DNA of 8,728 nucleotides from an uncultured Collinsella sp. (GTDB lineage Bacteria > Actinomycetota > Coriobacteriia > Coriobacteriales > Coriobacteriaceae): assembly GCA_900545505.1 (NCBI GenBank), contig UQZC01000055.1, positions 1 through 8,728 of the forward strand. The letters run 5' to 3'. Within the stretch, counting starts at the first letter, position 1; each line of letters begins with the position of its first letter. The notes beneath the pieces were generated by a model. It ran no database searches. It saw only the letters and a program-made list of their open reading frames with translations, and was not told the origin of the DNA. Below are positions 1-6,715 of this stretch, piece by piece. Made by a program: the position numbers and the translations under genes.

Positions 1-26
1 GGCCTCGCGGCCTCCCCCTTTTTTGC
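1..26 (+). terminator. Probable right part of an intrinsic terminator of the upstream gene
   Basis: The window opens with GGCC-TCGC-GGCC followed by TCCCCC and a run of six T (19-24). A 4-bp hairpin can form inside the window. More likely the GC-rich stretch at 8-18 is the right arm of a longer stem whose left arm lies before position 1. The T-run after a GC-rich arm is the usual mark of Rho-independent termination on the + strand. It would isolate coaE from the preceding gene, which is not visible. Confidence 0.4.
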
Positions 27-90
27 GTATATACACGTTGTACTTCGGGATTTAGCTTCCCCGTATGCGCTCTTACTGTTTGGCTGTATT

Positions 91-121
91 TTGAGTCCTT
101 CTAGTGTATTTGAGCGATAAT
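91..121 (+). promoter_or_regulatory. Candidate promoter of coaE
   Basis: TTGAGT (91-96) resembles a -35 box and GATAAT (116-121) a -10 box. The spacer is 19 nt, longer than the 17-nt optimum, so this is a weak call. Transcription would start near 128, leaving a short leader that contains the coaE Shine-Dalgarno sequence. It lies in the only noncoding space between the upstream terminator-like element and coaE. Confidence 0.35.
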
Positions 122-137
122 TACTCGCATTGGCGTT

Positions 138-144
138 AGGGAGG
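138..144 (+). promoter_or_regulatory. Ribosome binding site of coaE (decides start)
   Basis: AGGGAGG lies 5 nt before the ATG at 150 but only 2 nt before the in-frame TTG at 147. The spacing favours ATG 150 as the start. Confidence 0.7.
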
Positions 145-149
145 GCTTG

Positions 150-791
150 ATGTTTACCGTATTTGTCTTGGGCAATATTGCTTCGGGTAAGTCGACTGCC
201 TGCCGCTATTTCGAATCTCGTGGCGCTATGCTTATCGATCTGGATGAGCTTGCAAAATCTCTGTATGTGCCGGGCTCTGATATCGTCAATACTCTCGCGG
301 ATGAATTCGGTTGGGACATTTTGGATGAGGAAGGCGGCATTCGCCGCAGCATCCTCGCTTCTCGAGCTTTCGCTTCTCCTGATTCGGTCGCACGGCTCAA
401 TGGCATCGTGCATCCCGTTCTGATTGAACAGCTTTCGCTTAGGATTCTCGATCCGGTTTGTTGTACGGTTTCGTCTCCCTGTTATCCCTTTGCGGTTGTC
501 GAGGTTTCTGCCCCGACTGGTTTTGAGGATGCTTTTGGCCTGGCTGATGAAATTCTGGTTATCAGCGCTCCTTTAGCAGTTCGTCGCGAGCGTGCCATTC
601 ATCGTGGTATGGAGTCCTCTGATTTTGATGCGCGCTCTGCATGCCAACCTGATGAGGCTTCGCTTTGCAATCTCGCTACGACGGTAATCGATAATGCGGC
701 AGGCGATAACTCGCTCTTTGAACAACTGGACGCATGGCTTGCGCACCATGGCTTCGGGGATGTAGTGGATAAGGATGAGGCCGATGCCTAA
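150..791 (+). CDS. coaE: Dephospho-CoA kinase (divergent)
   Basis: This protein of 213 aa is within the usual CoaE length. CoaE phosphorylates the 3'-hydroxyl of the ribose of dephospho-CoA with ATP in the cytoplasm, the last step of coenzyme A synthesis. Visible support: an N-terminal P-loop GNIASGKST (residues 8-16), the LIDLDELAK segment (28-36) that matches the substrate-binding aspartate region, a HP pair at 88-89, an arginine-rich lid segment starting AVRRERAIHRG (143-153), a conserved-type Gln at 166 and the C-terminal VIDN motif (179-182). The usual PLL motif after the central strand is replaced by SAPTGFE (120-126), and a cysteine-containing loop precedes it (CC at 104-105, C111). 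These make it a divergent member, though no other kinase family fits better. Codons here end in T more often than in uvrB. Its end overlaps the next gene by 8 nt. Confidence 0.85.
   Translation: MFTVFVLGNIASGKSTACRYFESRGAMLIDLDELAKSLYVPGSDIVNTLADEFGWDILDEEGGIRRSILASRAFASPDSVARLNGIVHPVLIEQLSLRILDPVCCTVSSPCYPFAVVEVSAPTGFEDAFGLADEILVISAPLAVRRERAIHRGMESSDFDARSACQPDEASLCNLATTVIDNAAGDNSLFEQLDAWLAHHGFGDVVDKDEADA
771..775 (+). promoter_or_regulatory. Ribosome binding site of the lytic transglycosylase gene (decides start)
   Basis: AAGGA (771-775) inside the coaE end lies 8 nt before the ATG at 784. It touches the alternative in-frame ATG at 775, which is therefore unlikely to be used. Being inside coaE, the site suggests translational coupling. 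Confidence 0.55.
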
Positions 792-1365
792 GACACGTTT
801 CTTTACGTGGTATCGCGTAGCGCCACTTGCCGTTATGTTCGTCTTCGGCCTTATTTCGCTCGTCTACTCGTATGCTCCTGCCGCCTTCTTTAAGCCTTTG
901 TATCCGATTGACTACGAGGCGTACGTAAAGCAATCGAGCATTTCGCACAATCTTGATCCGTATCTGGTGTGCGCTGTCATAAAGTCGGAATCGAATTGGG
1001 ATCCCGAGGCTGAGTCGAATCAAGGCGCACGGGGATTGATGCAGCTGATGCCCGAGACTGCCCAGGATATGATTGCCAAGGGTCTTGTCGATGGCAGCGA
1101 GTATTCAGCCGGCGACCTTAACGATCCCGCTACGAACATCGAGTTTGGCTGTGTGTATCTTTCGTATCTTCTGACGTATTTTAACGGGTCGACTGACAGT
1201 GCCATTGCCGCCTATAACGCCGGCATGGGCAATGTCGACGGATGGGCGCAGCAGAGCACGTCGCTTCATAATGCAATCACCTTTCCCGAGACGCAGGCGT
1301 ATCTGATTCGTGTCAATAATGCCTGGGTTCGCTACAAGACCCTCTATCCCGATCGGTTCGTATAG
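784..1365 (+). CDS. Membrane-anchored lytic transglycosylase, SLT domain
   Basis: The 193-aa protein has a short basic N-terminus and one hydrophobic segment (about residues 12-34), which reads as a signal anchor or uncleaved signal peptide. An SLT/GH23 domain of goose-lysozyme type follows outside the membrane. Family hallmarks visible: the catalytic Glu69 in IKSESNWDP, GARGLMQLMPETAQ (81-94) and AAYNAGMGNV (142-151). Such enzymes cleave the MurNAc-GlcNAc bond of peptidoglycan without water, forming 1,6-anhydro-MurNAc, and act in wall turnover or in making gaps for envelope machines. There is no LysM or other wall-binding domain, so this is a minimal version. The gene overlaps coaE by 8 nt and is probably coupled to it. 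An in-frame ATG at 775 would add three residues but is badly placed relative to the Shine-Dalgarno sequence. The exact cellular role cannot be told from sequence. Confidence 0.88.
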   Translation: MPKTRFFTWYRVAPLAVMFVFGLISLVYSYAPAAFFKPLYPIDYEAYVKQSSISHNLDPYLVCAVIKSESNWDPEAESNQGARGLMQLMPETAQDMIAKGLVDGSEYSAGDLNDPATNIEFGCVYLSYLLTYFNGSTDSAIAAYNAGMGNVDGWAQQSTSLHNAITFPETQAYLIRVNNAWVRYKTLYPDRFV

Positions 1366-1385
1366 GACTATGCCTGCCGCCTGCG

Positions 1386-1391
1386 TATACT
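1386..1391 (+). promoter_or_regulatory. Candidate -10 element of uvrB
   Basis: TATACT matches the -10 consensus at five of six bases and lies in the 51-nt gap before uvrB. No convincing -35 sits 16-18 nt upstream, so uvrB may also be read from the coaE promoter. I saw no clear LexA/SOS box nearby. Confidence 0.3.
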
Positions 1392-1416
1392 GCAGATATA
1401 TGAGTTAGGAGTATCC

Positions 1417-3657
1417 ATGGCGGAATTTGAAGTTGAGCGTGTTGGAGGAGAGCTCAAACGTTTTGGCGTTGAGGGCTCTGAGGTGCCGTTTAAGGTCGTG
1501 TCTCCATACGAGCCCGCTGGTTCTCAGCCTAAGGCCATTGAGTCGCTTGTGCAGGGCGTGAGGGACGGAGATCGCTATCAGGTTTTGCTGGGCGTGACTG
1601 GTTCAGGCAAGACCTTCACGATGGCTAAGACTATTGAGGCCCTGGGGAAGCCGACGCTGGTTATGGCTCCCAATAAAACGCTTGCCGCTCAGCTTGCGAG
1701 CGAGCTCAAGGAATTCTTCCCTGACAACGCCGTGGTCTATTTTGTGTCGTACTACGATTACTATCAACCCGAAGCGTATGTGCCGCAAAGCGATACGTAT
1801 ATCGAGAAGGATTCCTCGATTAACGAAGAAGTTGAGATGCTGCGACATCAGGCGACCGCATCGCTGCTATCTCGACGCGATGTGATCGTCGTCGCATCGG
1901 TCTCGTGTATCTATGGCATTGGCTCTCCTGAGGACTATGCGGGCCTAGCTCCGAACGTCGACAAGAAGGTGCCGCTCGAGCGCGATGACTTTATCCATGT
2001 GCTTATCGATATCCAGTACGATCGCAATGACTATGATTTGGCACGTGGCACCTTCCGCGTGCGCGGCGATGTCGTCGACGTGTATCCACCCTATGCCGAG
2101 CATCCGTTGCGGTTTGAGTTCTTTGGCGACGAGGTTGAGCTGATTGCCGAGATCGACGAGGTCACCGGCGAGATGCTACGTGAGTACGAGGCCATTCCCG
2201 TGTGGCCGGCCTCGCACTACGTGACTGAGAAGCCTAAGGTCAAAGCGGCTCTGAAATCAATCAGTGAAGAGTGCGAGAAGCGTGTGGCCGAGCTCAAGGC
2301 GACTGATAAGCTGCTCGAGGCACAGCGTCTGCAGCAGCGCACCGATTATGATCTTGAGATGCTCGAGACGATGGGCTTTTGCAACGGCATCGAGAACTAC
2401 TCGCGTCATCTGGACGGTCGAAAACCGGGCGAGCCGCCGTTTACCCTGATTGATTACTTTCCTAAGGACATGCTCTGCATCATCGACGAGAGCCATGTAA
2501 CGGTGCCGCAGATCCGCGGCATGCACGAAGGCGACCGCTCGCGTAAGGTGACGCTGGTGGAGCATGGTTTTCGTCTGCCTTCGGCACTCGATAACCGCCC
2601 GCTTCGTTTCGATGAGTTTGAGGCGAGGATCCCCCAGTTCATCTACGTCTCGGCCACGCCGGGCGACTATGAGCTGCGGGTTAGCCAGAACGACGTTGAG
2701 CAGATTATTCGTCCGACCGGCCTGCTCGATCCAAAGATTGACGTGCGGCCGGTCCGAGGCCAGATTGACGATCTTGAGGACGAGATTCGCGAGCGCGTTG
2801 CCCGCAAGGAGCGCGTGCTGGTGACCACGTTGACCAAGCGCATGGCCGAGGACCTGACCGACCATCTGCTCGACGCGGGCATTAAGGTCAATTACATGCA
2901 CTCTGATACGGCGACAATGGACCGTGTCGAGATCCTGCGAACGCTGCGCGAGGGCAAGATCGATGTCCTCGTTGGCATCAACCTGCTTCGCGAGGGCTTG
3001 GATCTCCCCGAGGTCTCACTGGTGGCAATTCTCGATGCCGATAAGGAAGGCTTCTTGCGCAACCGCCGTTCGCTGATTCAGACGATTGGCCGCGCGGCCC
3101 GTAACGCCGATGGCGAAGTCATCATGTATGCGGACGTTGTGACCGATTCGATGAAAGAGGCCATCGAAGAGACGCAGCGCCGTCGCGAGATTCAGATGGC
3201 ATATAACGAAGAGCATGGCATCGTGCCCAAGACGGTGCGCAAGGCCATCAACGACATCTCAAGTTTTATTGCCGAGGCCGAAAAAACCGTGGGTTCCAAG
3301 GGACGCTCGAAGGGCGACTCTCTTGGCCATGGTGCATTCTATACGCCCGATGAGTCGGGCGAGGGCGGCGTGCCGGAAACGGTGGCGCCCGAGCAGACAC
3401 TTGCGGAGCAGTTGGAAGAACTGCCGCATGACGAGCTTGTGCGGATCGTCGAAACCATGGAAGAGGACATGCGTAACGCTTCTGCCGCCATGGACTTTGA
3501 GGAGGCGGCGCGCCTGCGCGATGCCGTCGTTCAGATTCGGGCGATGCTCGAGGGTGCGTCTGAGGACGAGACGATCGAGCGCTTACGTTCGCAGGCCCGT
3601 AAGGGTTCCACGTTCGCATCGGGCAGAAAACGCCAGGGTGCACGGTTTAAGAAATAG
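1417..3657 (+). CDS. uvrB: Excinuclease ABC subunit B
   Basis: UvrB is the damage-verifying helicase-like subunit of nucleotide excision repair. It is loaded onto DNA by UvrA and then recruits UvrC for incision. The 746-aa protein shows the full architecture: Walker A GVTGSGKT (59-66), the beta-hairpin region that threads between the strands (about 112-132, starting YYDYYQPEAY), the DESH Walker B box (357-360), motif III YVSATPG (410-416), motif VI QTIGRAAR (555-562), and a C-terminal UVR domain (about 672-708, AMDFEEAARLRD) that binds UvrC. It is longer than the 673-aa E. coli protein. The extra length lies in an N-terminal extension of about 20-25 residues and in a low-complexity Gly/Glu/Pro linker (about 625-668) before the UVR domain. 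The start is supported by AGGAG (1407-1411), 5 nt before the ATG. The gene is followed directly by a strong hairpin terminator. Confidence 0.97.
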   Translation: MAEFEVERVGGELKRFGVEGSEVPFKVVSPYEPAGSQPKAIESLVQGVRDGDRYQVLLGVTGSGKTFTMAKTIEALGKPTLVMAPNKTLAAQLASELKEFFPDNAVVYFVSYYDYYQPEAYVPQSDTYIEKDSSINEEVEMLRHQATASLLSRRDVIVVASVSCIYGIGSPEDYAGLAPNVDKKVPLERDDFIHVLIDIQYDRNDYDLARGTFRVRGDVVDVYPPYAEHPLRFEFFGDEVELIAEIDEVTGEMLREYEAIPVWPASHYVTEKPKVKAALKSISEECEKRVAELKATDKLLEAQRLQQRTDYDLEMLETMGFCNGIENYSRHLDGRKPGEPPFTLIDYFPKDMLCIIDESHVTVPQIRGMHEGDRSRKVTLVEHGFRLPSALDNRPLRFDEFEARIPQFIYVSATPGDYELRVSQNDVEQIIRPTGLLDPKIDVRPVRGQIDDLEDEIRERVARKERVLVTTLTKRMAEDLTDHLLDAGIKVNYMHSDTATMDRVEILRTLREGKIDVLVGINLLREGLDLPEVSLVAILDADKEGFLRNRRSLIQTIGRAARNADGEVIMYADVVTDSMKEAIEETQRRREIQMAYNEEHGIVPKTVRKAINDISSFIAEAEKTVGSKGRSKGDSLGHGAFYTPDESGEGGVPETVAPEQTLAEQLEELPHDELVRIVETMEEDMRNASAAMDFEEAARLRDAVVQIRAMLEGASEDETIERLRSQARKGSTFASGRKRQGARFKK

Positions 3658-3662
3658 CGAAC

Positions 3663-3703
3663 AGGCCCCGAGTTCCCTGTGGAGCTCGGGGCCTATGTCT
3701 TTT
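3663..3703 (+). terminator. Hairpin terminator between convergent genes, probably bidirectional
   Basis: A 14-bp stem with one G-T wobble pairs 3663-3676 (starting AGGCCCCGAG) with 3681-3694 (ending CTCGGGGCCT) around a 4-nt loop CTGT. On the + strand ATGTCTTTT follows, a modest T-run suited to ending uvrB transcription. On the - strand the tail is TGTTCGCTATTTC, a poorer T-tract, so it may also end the opposing flavoprotein transcript. It lies 5 nt after the uvrB stop and 28 nt after the stop of the minus-strand gene. Confidence 0.85.
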
Positions 3704-3722
3704 GCGCGCTGGAATTCGTGCG

Positions 3723-5363
3723 TTAGAGGTCTGCGATCAGGGCTTCGGCACAACGGATGCCGTCGGTGGCTGCGCTCATGATGCCGCCGGCATATCCAGC
3801 TCCCTCACCACAAGGGTAGAGGCCCGGGGTCGACACGGCATGGCACGTTCGGTCTCGGGTGACAGTGACCGGTGAGCTCGAACGAGTCTCCACGCCGGTA
3901 AGAACGGCATCGGGACGGTCGTAGCCTCGTAGCTTTTTTCCGAGTAGGGGAAGTCCCAGGCGGAGCGACTCGACGATATGCTGCGGCAGGGCTTCGTCAA
4001 TTGCCGTCCAGGTCACACCGAGCGGATAGGTGGGCTTTACCTTTCCGGGCGTCTTGCTGGCGCGTCCTGCGAGGAAATCTCCGACGAGTTGTGCCGGTGC
4101 GTTCCAGTTGGAACCGCCCAGGCGATAGGCGGCCGCCTCGCAGGTACGCTGGAGCTCGATGCCGGCGAGCTGGTCATCGTTGGGAAGGTCCTCAGGCGTG
4201 ACGTTAACGAGCAGGGCGGCGTTTGCGTTGCGTCCGTCGCGGGCATTGAGGCTGGCGCCGTTGACGCACAGGTGGCCCTGCTCGGAAGAGGCGGCGACAA
4301 CCTGCCCGCCGGGGCACATGCAAAACGAGAACACGCTGCGGCCGTTGGGAAGATGGGCAACAAGTTTGTAAGGGGCCGCCCCGAGCGCTGGATGTCCCGC
4401 CAAGGCTCCATATTGGGCTCGATCGATGTCGCGCTGCGGATGCTCGATGCGAACGCCCATGGCAAAGGTCTTTTGTGCGAGGGCCACGTTGTGGTCTTTA
4501 AGGAGCTCAAAAATATCGCGAGCAGAATGCCCGCAGGCGAGGATGAGGTGCTTTGTCTCGATTGGCTCGCAAGCGGCGTCTTGGGACGATTGGACATCAA
4601 TACCGGTAATGGCGCCAGACGCGTCGATGTAAATGTCGACGAGCTTTGTTCGATAACGGACGACACCTCCGAGCTGCTCGATGCGCTGGGATATAGCGGT
4701 GACAACCGTGGGAAGGATGTCGGAGCCAATGTGCGGCTTGGCATCCCACAGAATATCGCGGGGCGCACCCGCCTCGACGAAGGTTTCGAGGATAAGGCGA
4801 TGGGCGGGATTTTTTGTTCCCGTATTGAGCTTGCCGTCCGAGAAGGTCCCCGCGCCGCCCAGACCAAACTGGATATTACTCTCGGGGTCGAGGATGCGCT
4901 CCTTTAGAAAGAGGTCGATCGCATGCGAGCGGCGAAATGCCGGGTCGCCGCGCTCGATGAGCAAGGGCTTAAGACCTGCTTCGGCGAGCGTAAGCGCAGC
5001 GAAAAGGCCGGCGCATCCGGCGCCGACAACGACAGGGCGTTCTTGAGGTGCGTCGGAGACGGGGGTGGGGAATGAAGACCCATCGTCTTCTATCGCGCGT
5101 ACGCGCGAGCGGTCACGCTCGGCAACGCTGTCGACCGCTTCTCGCTCGAGGTGGGGACTAGTCAGCTCAACACGAAAGCTCAGGATAAAATGGACGTCTC
5201 GTTTTTTGCGAGCGTCGATTGACTTGCGGTGGAGCTCGATGGACTTGATCTCGGAGTCCTTGCAACGTAGGACGCGCTTGGCGACTCGCTTGCCAACAAT
5301 GAGGCAGGCATTTTCATCGCCGGCTTCATCGAGCGAAGCGTTGACTTGGGTGATTTCGATCAT
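3723..5363 (-). CDS. FAD-dependent dehydrogenase, COG2509 type
   Basis: The 546-aa protein belongs to an uncharacterised flavoprotein family resembling COG2509. An N-terminal domain of about 100 residues, with a Cys-containing first strand and the SIDARKK segment (48-54), precedes a Rossmann FAD-binding fold. The dinucleotide motif is VVVGAGCAGL (111-120), closed by the ribose-binding Glu137 in LLIERG. Family signatures follow: GLGGAGTFSDGKLNTG (167-182), a Cys-rich FSFCMCPGG (346-353 region), GVETRSSSPV (490-499) and the C-terminal flavin-contacting PCGEGAGYAGGI (517-528). No membrane segment is seen, so it is probably cytoplasmic. Substrate and electron partner are not known for the family. 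The start at 5363 is chosen over a longer frame reaching 5486 because AAGGAG sits 6 nt upstream; the longer version would also run into the HI0933 gene. It is the last gene of the minus-strand block. Confidence 0.85.
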   Translation of the reverse strand: MIEITQVNASLDEAGDENACLIVGKRVAKRVLRCKDSEIKSIELHRKSIDARKKRDVHFILSFRVELTSPHLEREAVDSVAERDRSRVRAIEDDGSSFPTPVSDAPQERPVVVGAGCAGLFAALTLAEAGLKPLLIERGDPAFRRSHAIDLFLKERILDPESNIQFGLGGAGTFSDGKLNTGTKNPAHRLILETFVEAGAPRDILWDAKPHIGSDILPTVVTAISQRIEQLGGVVRYRTKLVDIYIDASGAITGIDVQSSQDAACEPIETKHLILACGHSARDIFELLKDHNVALAQKTFAMGVRIEHPQRDIDRAQYGALAGHPALGAAPYKLVAHLPNGRSVFSFCMCPGGQVVAASSEQGHLCVNGASLNARDGRNANAALLVNVTPEDLPNDDQLAGIELQRTCEAAAYRLGGSNWNAPAQLVGDFLAGRASKTPGKVKPTYPLGVTWTAIDEALPQHIVESLRLGLPLLGKKLRGYDRPDAVLTGVETRSSSPVTVTRDRTCHAVSTPGLYPCGEGAGYAGGIMSAATDGIRCAEALIADL

Positions 5364-5369
5364 CGAGGT

Positions 5370-5375
5370 CTCCTT
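5370..5375 (-). promoter_or_regulatory. Ribosome binding site of the COG2509 gene (decides start)
   Basis: On the minus strand AAGGAG lies 6 nt before the ATG at 5363. This fixes the start and excludes the 41-residue upstream extension. Confidence 0.8.
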
Positions 5376-5389
5376 AGAGGCAAGAAAGA

Positions 5390-5413
5390 GGCCGTCCGGT
5401 ATCCCAGACGGCC
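5390..5413 (-). terminator. Hairpin between the two flavoprotein genes: terminator or leader structure
   Basis: On the minus strand a 10-bp stem with one T-G wobble pairs 5413-5404 (GGCCGTCTGG) with 5399-5390 (CCGGACGGCC) around the loop GATA. TCTTTCTTG follows, an interrupted T-tract. It could end part of the mrp-HI0933 transcripts. Because a TATAAT lies just upstream of it, it could instead sit in the 5' leader of the COG2509 gene, close before its Shine-Dalgarno site. Confidence 0.5.
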
Positions 5414-5427
5414 CGAATGCGTTTTTG

Positions 5428-5433
5428 ATTATA
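5428..5433 (-). promoter_or_regulatory. Candidate -10 element of the COG2509 gene
   Basis: A perfect TATAAT on the minus strand lies just after the HI0933 stop codon. No good -35 is found at 16-18 nt upstream, where the bases read CAAGCA, AAGCAG or AGCAGC. The start point would be near 5421, immediately before the hairpin. Confidence 0.35.
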
Positions 5434-5443
5434 GACTGCGCGG

Positions 5444-6715
5444 CTACAGGCTGCTTGCAGCGCGAATGCCCGAGAGCCAGGCCCACGCAAGGTTAAAGCC
5501 TCCACAATCGGCGTCGATGTCGAGCGCTTCGCCGCAGACGTAAAGCGGGGCGTCGACAGCGCTGCTCGCGCGTAGACTGGGTGTTGAGATGCTCTCGACA
5601 GATACGCCACCACGCGTGACCTGCGCCGAGCGCTCCTCGGCTGTTCCCTCGACGAGCAACTTAAAGTGCTTGAGGATCGAGACCAGGTGGATGACATCGT
5701 TGGAGCCTGGATGGCACTGCTCGAACGCTGTGCAGACGACGCGGGAGAGTTGCGGGGCGAGCATGCCGTCGAGCCAACGGGGATCGCGGGGCGAAAAGCC
5801 ACCGAGCAGCTCAACGCGCCGGTTGAGCATATCGAGCAGCTCGTCTTTGGAGAGGTCGGGGAAAACGTCGAGCAGGATCGTATCGCCGTGCTGGATACGA
5901 CGGGAGAGGTTGAAGACGGCGACGCCCGAGATACCGAAGGTTCGAAACAGGACTTCACCGTCTTCGTGCCAGAGCTCATTATGATTGCGGGCGAGCGTCA
6001 AGCGGGCGCGGACGCGCAGGCCATCCAACGTCTTGAGTGCCGCCCGATCGCCGACGACCGTTGCCGATACGGGGCAGAGGATGGGGCGCAGCGAAGTGAG
6101 GGGGAGGCGAAACGTATCGGCGATACCAGTGGGGTTACCACCCGTGGCGATAATTACGGCATGTGCCTGCAGGGCCTCGTTCTTGCGAGGGACATCGGCG
6201 AGCGCTTTCCGAAGCGAGCGGAGCTCCGATTTTCGGTCGTCGTGCTTTTTTGCCTTGAGTGCCCGCGCTGGACGGTCTATTTGGAGTGTCCAGCCTTCGG
6301 AAGCTTTGTGCGCCGAGGCAACGTTGGCTCCGCAGATTAAGGTGATACCTAGGCGGTCGCAAACGTTGAGAAGCGCGTCGCGCACCGATTCGGCGCGAAG
6401 GGAGCGCGGGTACAGTCGGCCTTCCTCGGAGGTTGTCATGATGCCCAGCGAGGAGAAGAAACCCATAAGCTTTTGTTCGGGTTGGGGGCCCATGACAGAT
6501 TCGACGAATGCGGGGTGGTTATACCGCTGAGGATCAATCGATTCGTTGGAGAGGTTGCAGCGGCCGTTACCGGTCGCAAGGAGCTTAAGGCCGCAGGCGA
6601 CATCGCGCTCAACGATGCAGACGCTTTTGCCAGCACGTGCGGCCGTAATGGCGGCGGCGAGGCCTGAAGCCCCGCCGCCGATTACCAGGACGTCATAGAA
6701 GGCGCTCGTGTTCAC
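5444..6715 (-). CDS. HI0933/YhiN-family (BaiN-like) NAD(P)/FAD-dependent oxidoreductase
   Basis: The 423-aa flavoprotein has an N-terminal FAD-binding motif VIGGGASGLAAA (11-22) with Glu36 at the end of the second strand, the family signature ATGNGRCNLSN (47-57), the ATGG turn (190-193), GEVLFRTFGISG (253-264), QVTRGGV (365-371) and the C-terminal CGEALDIDADCGGFNLAWA (394-412). These together are diagnostic of the HI0933 family. Members are cytoplasmic oxidoreductases of mostly unknown substrate. One member, BaiN of Clostridium scindens, has been linked to bile-acid dehydroxylation, and that role should not be transferred by name alone. Two oddities are a charged insert (about 148-181, many Lys/Arg) before the ATGG strand and a shortened loop after it. 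The GTG start directly follows the mrp TAA, with GAGG 5 nt upstream, so the two genes are likely co-transcribed and coupled. Confidence 0.9.
   Translation of the reverse strand: MNTSAFYDVLVIGGGASGLAAAITAARAGKSVCIVERDVACGLKLLATGNGRCNLSNESIDPQRYNHPAFVESVMGPQPEQKLMGFFSSLGIMTTSEEGRLYPRSLRAESVRDALLNVCDRLGITLICGANVASAHKASEGWTLQIDRPARALKAKKHDDRKSELRSLRKALADVPRKNEALQAHAVIIATGGNPTGIADTFRLPLTSLRPILCPVSATVVGDRAALKTLDGLRVRARLTLARNHNELWHEDGEVLFRTFGISGVAVFNLSRRIQHGDTILLDVFPDLSKDELLDMLNRRVELLGGFSPRDPRWLDGMLAPQLSRVVCTAFEQCHPGSNDVIHLVSILKHFKLLVEGTAEERSAQVTRGGVSVESISTPSLRASSAVDAPLYVCGEALDIDADCGGFNLAWAWLSGIRAASSL

Noticed and set aside
1357..1410. Possible SOS/LexA operator before uvrB
   Set aside because: Only isolated half-site-like pieces (GGTTCGTA) and an imperfect TATACTGCAGATATA dyad were seen. 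No GAAC-N4-GTTC-type box is present.
2257..2901. Open frame of 214 codons on the - strand inside uvrB
   Set aside because: It is antisense to the conserved UvrB DESH and SAT motif region, with no family signature of its own.
3978..4907. Long open frame of 309 codons on the + strand, opposite the COG2509 gene
   Set aside because: The minus-strand frame carries clear flavoprotein motifs throughout. The + frame shows no recognisable motif and is the kind of antisense frame that arises from GC-biased third positions.
3723..5486. Longer version of the COG2509 protein with 41 extra N-terminal residues
   Set aside because: The extra part overlaps the 3' end of the HI0933 gene and the intergenic hairpin. 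A strong AAGGAG precedes the internal ATG at 5363.
5666..6340. Open frame of 224 codons on the + strand, opposite the HI0933 gene
   Set aside because: It is antisense to conserved motifs of the flavoprotein and has no domain or convincing ribosome site. It is best explained as a shadow of the real gene.
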